In this document: in pieces, positions 1 to 9,894 of the stretch
Layout of the letters: every line of letters starts with the position of its first letter
How positions within the stretch are numbered: the stretch's first letter is position 1
Assembly: GCF_000340215.1 (NCBI RefSeq)
Contig: NW_006921535.1
Location: forward strand, 2,383,122-2,447,121
Origin: Pseudocercospora fijiensis CIRAD86
Taxonomy: Eukaryota; Ascomycota; Dothideomycetes; Mycosphaerellales; Mycosphaerellaceae
Direction of reading: 5' to 3'
DNA length: 64,000 nucleotides
Notes under the pieces: model-generated
The model's input: only the letters and a program-made list of their open reading frames with translations
Databases searched by the model: none
Told to the model about the DNA's origin: nothing
Translations under genes and position numbers: made by a program

Positions 1-483
1 CTTGCCCTTGGCCAACTCTGCATATACCTTCGCAAATTGCTTTGCGAGATCACCGACTTTCTTGCTTTTCTGGATACGCTCCTGGTACTTCTCTACCGTC
101 TTCTTTGTAAGAAGCGGTTTGAAGCCACCAGCTCTCATCGCGTCTTTCCCTGCCGGATATGTTGTGTCCAGCCACTCTCTGAAGACTTCCATCGCCGCTC
201 GCATATCAGCCGTGCTGGCACTGCCTTCGACTGCTTTCTTCATAGCAGGGTGGTGCTTGGCGCGATTATACATGGTATTCACGGTTGCCCATTGGTAGAT
301 GAGCGATCGTTCCTTGATGAGATCTAATGTACGCTCCGCAGCCTCCTTATCTTTGAAACCTGTGCCATGTATGGTGGTCGACGGATTGTCGTCGGTGTAG
401 AGATGGCTGTCCTTGGTGTTCTTGGGTTTGATAGGATCCTTTCGGGCTGTCTTCTCTCGTGTCTTGGCTGGTGCTTTCGGCAT
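1..483 (-). CDS. Conserved hypothetical small basic protein, partial (3' end beyond window)
   Basis: An uninterrupted frame of 161 codons runs from an ATG at 483-481 to the window edge with no stop, so the C-terminus is missing. The N-terminus (MPKAPAKTREKTARKDP) is Lys/Arg-rich and disordered-looking. It is followed by a polar segment containing the string HLYTDDNPSTTIHGTGF, then a helical Lys/Ala-rich part with EVFREWLDTTYPAGKDAMR. No signal peptide or membrane segment is seen. The composition suggests a small soluble, possibly nuclear or nucleolar, fungal protein, but I do not recognise a domain and assign no function. The codon pattern and the long open frame on this strand support real coding. 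The opposite-strand frames here are shadows. Confidence 0.7.
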   Translation of the reverse strand, partial: MPKAPAKTREKTARKDPIKPKNTKDSHLYTDDNPSTTIHGTGFKDKEAAERTLDLIKERSLIYQWATVNTMYNRAKHHPAMKKAVEGSASTADMRAAMEVFREWLDTTYPAGKDAMRAGGFKPLLTKKTVEKYQERIQKSKKVGDLAKQFAKVYAELAKGK

Positions 484-1000
484 ATTGGCGGATGTTGCTG
501 TGAGTTGGGCTAGATCTGATCTGTGAGCACGCGTGAAGAAAGTGTGCCTCCTACCCAACATATGCTATTGCTTAGTCAAGATGCCATTGTCAGGAGGAAC
601 GAAACGGCTCAATCTTGTGTTCTTTGTTGATCCATGACGTCTGCTAGTTCTACAACGTCCGTGTGCGGTCTGAGCCCAAGCGTGAGACTGAGGCCAGTGA
701 GGGCTCCTGCACCAGTGTACCCCAAGCATACGTAGAAGGATGGCGAAGACGTCGGTATACCAACGGAGGTGGGATCACGCGTCCCGGATGCCGAGCGCGC
801 TTGGCTGCAAGGAGCGTGGGAGCAGACGAAGGTGGGAGGAAGTTTTCCTCACCACAGCCATCCACTGGTCGGGATAACGTACCTGCGTACCATGGGGTCA
901 CCGTTATCATCCACAGTTAGACCGAAGTAGGGAAAAATTGGTATGTATGCCTCTGGACGTCCTGCAACGTTGTGCTTTTCTTGGTATATATATATCCACG
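484..1000. other. Intergenic region between divergent genes
   Basis: This holds the divergent upstream regions of the hypothetical gene (minus) and the amine oxidase (plus). No convincing coding sequence is seen: frames at 650-920 on both strands lack any recognisable domain. A TATA-like run (tatatatatatcc) lies at about 985-997, just before the preferred amine oxidase ATG. Confidence 0.5.
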
Positions 1001-3514
1001 ATGGAGTCTTGGAGCAGGACTTTCTATTGTTTCACGGGTCTGCTTGTGTTCGTAACGACTGTCACATTTCTGCTGATTCCGCAAAACTATCAGGAACAGT
1101 CGATTGGCTATCACACATCAGGTCACACGACCTTCACAGCACCAAAGCAGAATGTCTGGGCAGAATTATCTGAGGATGAAGCGAAAGATGTGTATGGATT
1201 TGCCTACCAGAAATTGCCGCATCTACAGCTGGTGAAACATCCAAAGAGTGCCTACGAGAACTCTATATACACCGTCGAAGCTCTAAAGCCGAACAAGACT
1301 GATGCCATTCCATACCTCTATGAGGATGCCGTGACTCCCGAGCGATGGGCCAAAATGGTCCTCGCGCAGAACATCGATGGCGAGCCTTATCTCGTCTACT
1401 ATGCCGTCGGCCCTCTGCCCATCACAAAGAGCTCACAAATCTTGCCTCTGGAATACACTTTCAATTCGGGACGCAACAGTGTCAGAAGCCCGATTCGAGA
1501 CTATGTCGGCATCATTCAGTTCGGGAATGGGCTGGGCAAGAGCATCTCAGACATCACTGAAGATCTGCTCGGGGCATCAGTCACGACAGAAGATGATCCA
1601 AAGGGCCTGCTCTGTCTTCCGAGACCCTCTAGACAGAGCACTGATGGGCTTGTTATTTGGTTTCAATTCTTCAGACCAGGATGGGGCTCTGGTGGACGGA
1701 CTCTACTACCACAAGGCGTTTATGTGAAAGTAGATGCGTCCAGTCCAAATCAAACAGACTGGAAAGTTGGTGCAATCTTCTACAACGGCGTGATTTATAA
1801 TGAAATCGAGCATTTGCGAGCTGCCATTACACAGCCAAACTTCAAGCGCGCGCCTGCCAATTTCGATGGCAAATGGACAGAAACTGAAGACTTCGACTCA
1901 GCTCCTTTAGGACGAGACTTGCCACCACCAGTGAGTGTCCAGCCGTATGGTTCACGATATCGACTGGATCGAAAAGAGAAGTTTGTGTCTTGGTTCGGAT
2001 TCGAGTTCTACATCACTACAGCTCAGGCGACTGGGATCTCGTTGTTCGACATTCGGTTCAAAGGAGACCGTGTGATCTATGAGCTGGGTCTGCAAGAGGC
2101 CATGGCTCATTACGCTGGGGACGATCCGATGGCAGGCGGGCAAGAATTTCTGGACACATTCTTCGGGATGGGCAAGAATATGTTCGAGCTTTTACCAGGC
2201 TATGATTGTCCAGCTTATGCAGACTACCTTGTGAGTTCATTTCCACACGAATGCACTGACTTTACTGACTTTTACCAGGATACGCAATACCATATGGCTC
2301 ATGACGTCCATGAGCTTCCGAACAGCATTTGCATTTTCGAGTTCACAGCCGATTCTTTACTTTCGAGACATACTGCACAGTACTCTGTCACTGCCTCCAG
2401 GAACACGTATTTGGTCGTGCGGAGCACCTCTACGGTTGGCAACTACGACTATGCCATTGACTACATCTTCTACATGGACGGCACAGTCGAAGTCAAGGTC
2501 CGAGCTAGTGGATTCATCTTCGCTGCGTTCTATCGTGCGAATAAGACGAATGTGGACTCCGAAGACGAATACGGTCACCGCATTCACGATGCCCTCTCAT
2601 CAAGTGTTCACGACCATGTCATCAACTTTAAGGCAGATTTGGATGTCGCTGGTCCTGCCAATGACATGGTTCGTCTCGCTCTCGAGCCGATCACAAAGTC
2701 ATACAGCTGGGATTTACCAGAGGTCAAGACACGCAACACGATGCATCTGGTCGAATATGTCGTTGACGAAGAAGTTGGTCTCGACTGGCCAAAGAATGCT
2801 GGAGAGTTTTACCTCGTCTACAACAGTGAAGAGAAGAATGCCTGGGGCGAGCGAAAGGGTTACCGCATCACATCTGGCACTGGAATGGGAACGACGCCGC
2901 ATCTGACCATTCTGAACTCTACTCAGCTTGGCGATAGCGCAAGATGGGCCGAGCACGACGTTTGGGTGCTCAGGCAGAAGGACACAGAGCCAAGATCAGC
3001 CGATCCTCTGAACTACCTCGAGCCCATCGAGCCCATTATCAACTTCAACAAAATGGCCGACCATGAGAGTCTCAAACGTGGCGACGACTACAGTGGCGAT
3101 CTTGTCCTGTACTTCAACCTTGGAGCCCACCACATTCCTCACAGTGGAGACGTGCCAAACACTTTGATGCACACCAGCGCAAGCAGCGTCATGTTCGTAC
3201 CACACAATTTCCACGATCGTGATCCGAGTCGCGAGAGTGTTCAAGGCGTTAGATTGCAGCTCAAGGGTGAGAATAGCGGTGGGTTTGCTGGTCAGCTGGT
3301 AGTCGAGCCGCACACAGATCTTCGCGCTCGCATGGATCTCCGATCGACGAAGAAAGAGCCGCATGCCAAGTACTTTGGAAGGACGTACGAGCGAGAGATG
3401 AAAGTACCTCTAGAAGCCTTTGAGCCTGAGCTGAAGAACTACAAGACCACTGCCCATCAAGTCACTCATTTGACGTTCAACAATAGCGCTGCTGGTGTTT
3501 GGGTCGAGGGATAG
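1001..3514 (+). CDS. Copper amine oxidase (primary-amine oxidase), membrane-anchored or secreted
   Basis: This should oxidise primary amines to aldehydes with release of H2O2 and ammonia, using copper and a topaquinone (TPQ) cofactor. The TPQ precursor is in the motif VGNYDY (Tyr codon 2444-2446). Copper ligands are HDH (2609-2617) and a His in AHHIPHSGDVPN (about 3128-3133). The catalytic Asp is probably in FLDTFFGMG (2153-2155). The frame is open from an ATG at 938, but the ATG at 1001 gives a cleaner N-terminus with one hydrophobic anchor (TGLLVFVTTVTFLLI), so I prefer it. A 48-nt segment at 2231-2278 begins GTGAGT, contains ACTGAC and ends CCAG. It interrupts the conserved stretch between GYDCPAYADYL and DTQYH, so it is probably an in-frame intron. 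The spliced product would be about 821 residues, normal for the family. It is transcribed away from the hypothetical gene at the left edge. Confidence 0.9.
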   Translation: MESWSRTFYCFTGLLVFVTTVTFLLIPQNYQEQSIGYHTSGHTTFTAPKQNVWAELSEDEAKDVYGFAYQKLPHLQLVKHPKSAYENSIYTVEALKPNKTDAIPYLYEDAVTPERWAKMVLAQNIDGEPYLVYYAVGPLPITKSSQILPLEYTFNSGRNSVRSPIRDYVGIIQFGNGLGKSISDITEDLLGASVTTEDDPKGLLCLPRPSRQSTDGLVIWFQFFRPGWGSGGRTLLPQGVYVKVDASSPNQTDWKVGAIFYNGVIYNEIEHLRAAITQPNFKRAPANFDGKWTETEDFDSAPLGRDLPPPVSVQPYGSRYRLDRKEKFVSWFGFEFYITTAQATGISLFDIRFKGDRVIYELGLQEAMAHYAGDDPMAGGQEFLDTFFGMGKNMFELLPGYDCPAYADYLVSSFPHECTDFTDFYQDTQYHMAHDVHELPNSICIFEFTADSLLSRHTAQYSVTASRNTYLVVRSTSTVGNYDYAIDYIFYMDGTVEVKVRASGFIFAAFYRANKTNVDSEDEYGHRIHDALSSSVHDHVINFKADLDVAGPANDMVRLALEPITKSYSWDLPEVKTRNTMHLVEYVVDEEVGLDWPKNAGEFYLVYNSEEKNAWGERKGYRITSGTGMGTTPHLTILNSTQLGDSARWAEHDVWVLRQKDTEPRSADPLNYLEPIEPIINFNKMADHESLKRGDDYSGDLVLYFNLGAHHIPHSGDVPNTLMHTSASSVMFVPHNFHDRDPSRESVQGVRLQLKGENSGGFAGQLVVEPHTDLRARMDLRSTKKEPHAKYFGRTYEREMKVPLEAFEPELKNYKTTAHQVTHLTFNNSAAGVWVEG

Positions 3515-3789
3515 AGTCAAGCTGTGGTGAATTATACGACAGGATACGATACAATGATTACTGATGACATCTAGACGTACATGGGAGGGGGCATGGCGAT
3601 TGGAATGATAGACCTGAGATGAGCTTTTGATTTATATAGACAATCGTGCTGATGGTAGATACCAGGTAGATATTAGATTGCTACGAGACGACCTTGCTTG
3701 ATATTTGAATAGAAAGGACCGGAAATCCTCTACAAGAAGCTCAGGCACCACTATTTTCATTCTTTTGTGAAGGTCGCCGTCGAAGAAGC

Positions 3790-3797
3790 AAAAAGAA
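3790..3797 (-). terminator. Pol III terminator of tRNA-His
   Basis: On the minus strand the tRNA discriminator base is followed immediately by TTCTTTTT. The five-T run is the usual RNA polymerase III stop signal. Confidence 0.6.
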
Positions 3798-3877
3798 TGC
3801 CGCCTCCCTGATTCGAACAGGGGTTTCTTCAGATTGTATGCCACAATGAAACGTGCTAACCACTGCACTAAGGCGGC
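3798..3877 (-). tRNA. tRNA-His (GUG) with an 8-nt intron
   Basis: The minus strand folds into a complete cloverleaf. The acceptor stem GCCGCCT/AGGCGGC (3871-3877 with 3799-3805) is perfect, with discriminator A at 3798. The D arm is GTGC-AGTGGTTA-GCAC and the T arm is CCCTG-TTCGAAT-CAGGG. The anticodon stem is TTTCA/TGAAG with one G-U pair. The mature anticodon loop reads TTGTGGC, the standard histidine loop, once an 8-nt insert at 3833-3840 is removed just after position 37, the canonical tRNA intron site. The exact intron phase could shift by a base. tRNA-Met was considered because CAT lies in the insert, but that fold leaves no 7-nt loop. CCA is not encoded, as expected for a nuclear gene. 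Confidence 0.85.
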
Positions 3878-4080
3878 TGATTCTGGTGATGAAGAGACGG
3901 CGATAATGAATGAGTTATCAAGACTCATCTCTTGCGATGTGTCCTGCCGAAGTGATGCGTCACATGCAAACGGCGTCCCGACAGAAGAACGGCAAGTTGC
4001 ACCTTCCCGCACACCGCTAGGCACTTCAATCCAGGCATATTCCATCTCGTAAATCATATTGCCATGCTAACATATGACCC
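3878..4080. other. Short spacer between tRNA-His and OPT transporter 3' end
   Basis: No coding sequence is recognised here. This is the 5' flank of the tRNA gene (minus strand) and the 3' flank of the OPT gene. Confidence 0.4.
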
Positions 4081-6475
4081 TCACAAGTGCGGCACCTTCG
4101 CACTCGCCAATCCAAGATTGACAATACTCATCAGTCCCTCTCCCAGAATGAGTCCACTAGCAAGCACAATCATAGGAGTTTCCTCCCTCTTCTTCCAAAC
4201 AGTCCAATACCAAGCCATCAACCCACCAACCGTCCTCGCGAGGGTAAAGGACGGCGTGTTATACATACCCACCGCCACTGCAATTCCTCCAGGAATATAA
4301 GGCACCCATTTCGCCTTCTTACTCTGTCCATAAATTCTCACAGCAGTAAGCACAGCCCAAATAGCAGCGGCGGCAGCCGCGAATTCCGCAGTCTTGGGAG
4401 GGAGACCTTGACCTGTGACGAGCCGAGCTGTGAAGACCCATACGAAGGCTGTGGGGACTTGGAAGAGACCGCCTGGAATTTGGTAGACGTTTGTGTACAG
4501 TCTGTAGACACAGGCGGATACGATAGCTCCTACGCCCGAGCCGATGAGCTGGCCCCAGAATTGTGCTTTGGGGCTTGCGCCGAGTAAGTGACCGCATTTG
4601 AGGTCTTGGAGTAAGTCTCCGGCTTGTAGAGCGCCGGCTTCGCTTATGCCTCCGGCGATGAGGTTGATGGTCACGGCATTCTTGCTGCCGGCGGGTACGA
4701 CTGCGGCGAAAACGAGCTGAGTGAGCTTGCTGATTCCAGAGACAGGGTTCAGGTCGGTTTCTCCTAGGGCACGAACGGCCATTATACTGAGTACGAGTGC
4801 TAGTAGAAGTGCCAGAACAGTCAAATTGATGCTTATAATCCCCGCAAATGTGTATTGGGTCGCGAAGATGCACAAACCTAATGTCAGGACCAGACCTATC
4901 AGGGTTGTCTTTACGCCGATTTGATGTTCCGGCGGTGCATCATATTCCTGCTCTTCGAATGCTTCCCGCGATTTGGTCCCGACTGGATCGTCTTCTAGAT
5001 TCACAGGACTGTAGCCGCGCATGGTCGGATGAGCGAGGTCACGAAGACAACGCTGAAGACCTTTCTCACGCAAGCCTTTGATGAGGTCGGGCCCATAGGC
5101 ACGAGAATACCATATAGTGGGGCGAAGGACGAGCCAGCCGAGCGACACTATCGCATCTGCAAGCATGATAGCCAAGCTCACCCACACGATCCAGCCTTTC
5201 GATCCAGTGTTCCAATCATCTACAGGGCCAGACGCCCAGCCTTTGTATTTGGCAAGAGGCGACAGCACTGCCCAACCTAACAGGGCACCAAGCAGCATAT
5301 GTATTGTCGTCGCGGGTCCCATTATGATGCCTTGTCCAACGTATGCAGGACTGGGATTCAGGTTCCACACCCACTTCCTAGACATGGGTAGACCAAGCAA
5401 TGGAATCGAGTGTAGCTGGGGAATGAAATAGGAGATGAGTGTCTACTCACCGTAATCAGCGAGTGCTTGACTTATCCGGAAGAGAGCATCGCTGAAAGAG
5501 ATGAGACATCCGACTTACATATGCCCCTGATATGCCAAAGGATGTGGTCAAGAGCCGAATTTGCTTGATCCAATCCTTCTTCAACTTAGTGCTGTCGCGC
5601 CGTCGAAGTGGCTCACCGTCCTCATCATATTGTCCAGATGTAGAAGCGGCATTGCCCATGAGGGCTGCACTCTCTCCATCATCTCCACCAGTCGTTCTCT
5701 TTGATCTTTTTCTCTGACGAAGAGCATGCTGCTCGATGTCGCCTTCCGCACCAGTCTTCTCTCCGCCGTGCAAAACCCCTATCATTAGGGCAGTCGCTGT
5801 ACCTGAGGGAAACTTGAGTTTCTCGCGTATAATGACCTCTTTGCGGAGTGGTACAGCAAAGACGACTCCGAAGAAGCAGAGTCCAAGAGCCCACAGGATC
5901 AGCTTCTCCAGAGGCAGACGGATGCCCGTCATCTCTCTCGGTGGGTCTGGCACAGTCAACGCGAACTGCTCTTCTTGCGGAGTCTCGGATGGCTTGAGCA
6001 AGAATTCTAGCGCAGGCACAACGCCGACAAAACCGCAACCCAGCGGCATCGTTCCGACCGAGCCGGCTACAGTCTGGACCAACACATTCTCTACTTCGCT
6101 AAAGCCTTGGCCAAGTCCCATACGCTCAAAGGCGCCTCCAAGCGATCGCGACAATGTTCGCAGGCCCTTGAAGTATGCGAAGCCAATGAGTGCGCTCGGC
6201 ATGGCCATACCAGATATCCAACCCGTCTGTAGGCCAAAGTATGTGTTGGAGAAAGCAATCAGGATGCCGATAATTGAACCAACAAGCAGAGACCGTATTG
6301 TAAACTGCGGCTGCTCGCTCATCTTCTCGAGGAACTCTGGGTCTGGCTCGTGGCCGATGGGCTCTTGAGCAATGCTGCGACTCGTTTCGTAGTGGAGCGC
6401 CTGGTGCTCGTCGTGGTCCAGCATTCTGTCCGCCTCTGTGGTCTCGCCAAGAGACCGTCCCCTATCAGGCGCCAT
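4081..6475 (-). CDS. OPT-family oligopeptide/metal-chelate transporter (YGL114W-like)
   Basis: This is a polytopic membrane transporter of the oligopeptide transporter superfamily, probably importing small peptides or metal-ligand complexes by proton symport (family knowledge). The main exon 6475-5519 encodes an acidic cytosolic N-terminus, then FTIRSLLVGSIIGILIAFSNTYFGLQTGWI, the typical first OPT segment, and GSVGTMPLGCGFVG. The last exon 5415-4081 encodes NPSPAYVGQGIIMGPATT and several further membrane segments, ending at TAG 4083-4081. The start is the ATG at 6475-6473 (MAPDRGRSLGE); the frame is open further upstream but without an OPT match. The stretch 5518-5416 contains stops and must be spliced. 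The donor GTAAGT at 5518 and acceptor CAG at 5416 give one 103-nt intron. Alternatively a 15-nt micro-exon at 5465-5451 lies between a 53-nt and a 35-nt intron. The product is about 763-768 residues. Confidence 0.85.
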
Positions 6476-6727
6476 CGTATAATCCTCCTCTTCCTCCTTT
6501 CTCAAGCAACGCAGCGAGAGATGCTGGTGAGACAAGAAGGAGGCATCACGAGGCAAGATGTTTTGGCCGTGAGCTTCGCTTCGCTTCGGTAAGCAGGTCT
6601 GCGCCGTAACTGTGGAGCCGCTAGAATAAAGCTTATCACCCTCGCCTATTCTATCAACCTTGAGATTTTGTTGCAGCACCACTACGACTCGACGACCAAC
6701 CACAATTGGTGCTTCGATCCGCCTGGC

Positions 6728-7327
6728 ATGCCAGACCTTCCTCATGGCTGGCGCATGCGGAACAGAGATGGTGAGATAGTCGGTCCGCCCATCGAAGAAG
6801 ACGGCCAATACTTCTCTGGTGACGAAAGTGGAGATGACGATGGGAATCGCTCTGTCGACATAAACGGCCTCGACATCAAGCCCGATTCAGAAGGCTGGGA
6901 TGATGTGGAAGAGGACACGGAAGATGTGAGCATTAAGTGCTTGCTCTGCGCGGAGACATTCCCGGGTGCGAAGGTCATGATCGAGCACTGCAGGAAGGCA
7001 CACGATTTCGATTTTGTGCAGATCCAGACTGAGCACAGTAAGTAAAGCAGAATTTGCAGTCCTACAGGCGAATGTAGGTGGAAATTCCATTACTGACACT
7101 GTACAGATCTAGACTTCTACTCTAGCATCAAACTGGTCAACTACATTCGTTCAGAAGTGCTAGGCGGCAGGCAGAAGCCTGATGTGTCCAATGCATCTTC
7201 TTGGGCCGATGACAAGTATCTACAACCTGCTCTGGAGGACGATGCTCTGCTATTCACCCTAGACGACATAGATGAAAGACCAGTGCCAGAAGCTGATGCT
7301 ACGGAGGAAGGAGCCGCACAGCAATAG
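6728..7327 (+). pseudogene. PRMT3/Rmt3-type protein fragment: zinc finger without the methyltransferase domain
   Basis: Two exons (6728-7037 and 7107-7327) join across a 69-nt intron with donor GTAAGT, branch TACTGAC at 7091 and acceptor CAG. The 176-residue product has an acidic N-terminus and a C2H2-type finger, CLLCAETFPGAKVMIEHCRKAH, typical of the substrate-binding N-terminus of protein arginine methyltransferase 3, which methylates ribosomal protein uS5. It is followed by DFYSSIKLVNYIRSEV, the conserved helix after the PRMT3 finger. A TAG at 7325 ends the frame. The same frame then stays open about 46 more codons, but no SAM-binding methyltransferase core (about 350 residues in the family) follows. 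The next gene is antisense here. It is therefore a truncated gene, or a pseudogene that could express only a zinc-finger protein. The start codon is uncertain because an upstream exon is possible. Confidence 0.65.
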
Positions 7328-7475
7328 GCCAGACAGCATCATGACGATAACACTCTCAACCCCAAAGACAAAGCGGCACTCAATCAGGACACGTCTGGCT
7401 CACTGGAAACTCCGGACCCTGCGCCATATGCTCATACGCATACTGATAGTATCCAGCATTCGGGCTAGCAGCTCC

Positions 7476-7967
7476 TTAGTACATTCCATCATGCGACTTC
7501 TCTGGCACGGCTGGAGCTCCCGCCATAGCTACCTGCCCTCGCTTCGCCTTCTGCAACTGCTTCCACAAGATTCCACATCCGACTAGCACGACTACAAGCA
7601 GAACTCCCAAAGGCACAGCACTTCCGGCAGCAATTGCAGTGATATTGCTAGAAGCTGTGGCTGTCATTGTGACAACCGTTGCTACATGCGTTGTGTTATT
7701 CCAGGTCTCTGGAAGCCGAGCACCGGTCGCGCGATCGTAAATGACAGTCTCAACAGAAAGTTGAAAAGGATCGGTGAAATCCTCAGTCGAAGTCGTCCAA
7801 GAATTCGAGGTCACGTTGTAGGCAGTCCTGCAGCAGAAGTTTCCATGAGGCTCAGCATCACAGGCTAAGTAGATCAATATCGGCACATTCGGAGCAACTG
7901 CGAAATCACAAGTCAGCATTCAATCAAGTGCACATATGTGGAAGAAAAATCTTATCAAACTCGCCAT
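7476..7967 (-). CDS. Putative single-pass membrane protein, gene model uncertain
   Basis: The clearest part encodes a Cys-containing ectodomain (CDAEPHGNFCC) with several N-glycosylation sequons, a Thr-rich stalk (ATVVTMTATASSN), and a membrane helix, AAGSAVPLGVLLVVVLVGCG. A short basic tail (WKQLQKAKRG) follows, ending at TAA 7478-7476. This layout is common among fungal type I surface proteins of unknown role. The exon seems to begin at a splice acceptor near 7898 (TTTCGCAG). A 5' exon starting at the ATG at 7967 would need an unusually short intron (about 36 nt), so the 5' end is unresolved. After the stop the frame stays open about 35 codons and reads like more tail sequence (YYQYAYEHMAQGPEFPVSQ), so the stop may be a recent mutation. 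Function is unknown. Confidence 0.4.
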
Positions 7968-8144
7968 CTTTGCACTACTGCGGACGCGCTTAACTGTCAA
8001 TCGTCTTGTCCATACACGCTCCTCTGATAATCCGATTCGGAGCTGGAGGTGCCTATTCTCCGATTGCTTTATCTGGAGCTAGAATCAATCCACTTGAACT
8101 GCTACTGTTGAAATTCTCCTTTGCGTTGGTTATATCAGAACTCG

Positions 8145-8744
8145 TCAAGTGGAGAAATTGCTCAAAGAACTTCGCCCTCTCGAACGACGCCCGTCACAGC
8201 AGCGAGGGTCCTCTAAGGAATGCACCCGCCAACTCCCACAAACACGACCAGCAATTCCACTCACTTCCCTCAGTGCCACCTCGATATAAACATTAGAATG
8301 TGTGCAAGTGATACTTCCAATCCAGGCCCCAGCCACAGCAATAAGGTCATGTTCAGACTTGGTTGCCGTGAAGTCGAAGCGTCCCTGGCTGCCCGGGTGG
8401 TCATTGTGAGGATAATGAGGATCCTGGTTGACGCTATCTAAGGAGACATCGCCTGTCCTGTGGTTCTGGTCGTCAAGGAAGAATATGAGATTACCTTTGG
8501 TATCGTCTTCCGTATATCTATATGTGGCTGAGACGCCCACGCTGTATTTTGTTCCAGGTGTGAGGTTGGTGATATGCTGAGTGACTGGTGCGGTTGGCAG
8601 GGAACCTGAGGTGGTCATGTCGCCTCTGTGTTCATAGCTGGATGGGTTGGCATTCTGGTCTGCTATTCCAATTTTTTCCTTCCTGCGTATCGTGGGATTG
8701 TGTGAATGAATCTCGTATTCGCCAGCAGGGAAGAACGCCGCCGT
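8145..8744 (-). CDS. Putative secreted beta-sandwich protein, gene model uncertain
   Basis: A frame open from about 8744 encodes GEYEIHSHNPTIRRKEK, then SSYEHRGDMTTSG, then a segment (HITNLTPGTKYSVGVSATYR) resembling carbohydrate-binding or adhesion beta-sandwich domains of fungal secreted proteins. It ends at 8147-8145. Acidic, aromatic and Asn-rich stretches (DDQNHRTGDVSLDSVNQDP) fit an extracellular protein. No start or signal peptide is joined to it convincingly. An upstream frame from 8853 (Cys-rich, CSACNYTLWLLVACPSCQ) may supply a 5' exon, but the connecting intron cannot be fixed. Near the 3' end a GTGAGT at about 8257 could be a donor. It may be a decayed gene. Family and function are not recognised. 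Confidence 0.4.
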   Translation of the reverse strand, partial: TAAFFPAGEYEIHSHNPTIRRKEKIGIADQNANPSSYEHRGDMTTSGSLPTAPVTQHITNLTPGTKYSVGVSATYRYTEDDTKGNLIFFLDDQNHRTGDVSLDSVNQDPHYPHNDHPGSQGRFDFTATKSEHDLIAVAGAWIGSITCTHSNVYIEVALREVSGIAGRVCGSWRVHSLEDPRCCDGRRSRGRSSLSNFST

Positions 8745-9333
8745 TTATGTGGCAAGCATTGCAGCTCTGGCAGCTTGGACACGCTACAAGCAGCCACAAC
8801 GTGTAGTTGCAAGCTGAACACGATCCAGGTCCCGCGGGCTTACCAATGTCCAAGGTTTATGTGTACGGGCATGCAACTGCGACACTGAAGTACCAATTAT
8901 AGTACAGCAGACATCGAGTGAATGTTGCCTCAAGTCATTGCAACTGTATCCAGGACTTAGGGCGCAAGGCCTTCGAAGCAGACGACTTCATACCATGGTG
9001 CTGAGCATAGCTTCTCTGGCGCAGAATGTCCAAACTAGTGGACGCTGGAAGCCATTGCCTCGAAGTCCAAGAACACAAAAAAGTGAGAATCCGCAGTCGA
9101 GGGATACGTTCATCAAAAGCGATGTCCGTGCACGCCAAGCAACTCAGCCAGATGCGAGGTTCCTCCCCTCCTTCATTGCCTGGTCGACATCAAACACAAC
9201 TTGAGAGGTCTTAAGGGCCTTGTTCTGGGCATTGCTCAGCTTCAATCATCTGGATTTGACAGTGGGGGTTGGCCTCTCAACCTCATATTCACGAAAGTGG
9301 CACAGGCTAGGTCCAACTTCCAGAAAGTTCTCA
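8745..9333. other. Mostly non-coding spacer
   Basis: Apart from the Cys-rich minus-strand frame at 8853-8745, noted as a possible 5' exon of the neighbouring secreted protein, I see no supported feature. This is also the upstream region of the small membrane protein starting at 9334. Confidence 0.4.
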
Positions 9334-9894
9334 ATGTCTCGCCAGATCGCGTACATAATCCTGACAATCATCATCGCCATTGTTGCGATACTACTCGCTT
9401 CACAGTCCATGTTGATTGACAGCCTTCTCATGCACCGCTTCGTGCCTTCGACCGCGCGAGCATACCTCCAGAACGCAAAACAAGCGAGACGCGCATTTAC
9501 GCCTTACCCATCAAGTTCGGCCACGTTTAGAACGGCGGCGATAAATATGGCTTCCTCAAAGCTCGAAGACGCCGCAAAGCGTGCCTCGGACATCACTATC
9601 GACCCTGAAGATCCCACGAAAGACAGCAATGCCCAGCCACTACCTCTCCCGCCTCCACCAACAGAAGACGAAGCACGAAAGCTGGATATATCAAGCGGCG
9701 AAGCGAGCGTGAAAATGGATCATCTTGGTCCGCTGGTAGTCAATAAGGATGGCACATTGTCAAGGATAGGCAATTGGGAGCAGATGACGGAGCTTGAAAA
9801 GAAGAATACGTTGAGGATATTGGGCAAGCGGAATCAGCTACGGACTGAGGCATTAAAGGCTGGAGAGGGCGAGCAAGGGGCGGAAGGGAGCTGA
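9334..9894 (+). CDS. Conserved fungal membrane-anchored protein of unknown function
   Basis: The 186-residue frame starts at the ATG at 9334, chosen because it opens directly onto an N-terminal membrane helix, SRQIAYIILTIIIAIVAILL. The upstream in-frame ATG at 9220 adds 38 residues without obvious function. The helix is followed by a basic stretch, a Pro-rich linker (PLPLPPPPTEDEARK) and a C-terminal block, LGPLVVNKDGTLSRIGNW, leading into MTELEKKNTLRILGKRNQ. This block looks conserved across fungi and may be a small helical domain. The protein is probably anchored in an organelle membrane with the C-terminal block exposed; location and role are inference. The gene is intronless, with a normal TGA stop. 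Confidence 0.7.
   Translation: MSRQIAYIILTIIIAIVAILLASQSMLIDSLLMHRFVPSTARAYLQNAKQARRAFTPYPSSSATFRTAAINMASSKLEDAAKRASDITIDPEDPTKDSNAQPLPLPPPPTEDEARKLDISSGEASVKMDHLGPLVVNKDGTLSRIGNWEQMTELEKKNTLRILGKRNQLRTEALKAGEGEQGAEGS

Noticed and set aside
650..920. Overlapping 85-86 residue frames upstream of the amine oxidase
   Set aside because: Both strands are open at once, with no domain, signal or codon logic. Probably chance in GC-rich promoter DNA.
2301..3364. Other long frames inside the amine oxidase gene
   Set aside because: They are shadows of the amine oxidase frame, whose motifs are unambiguous.
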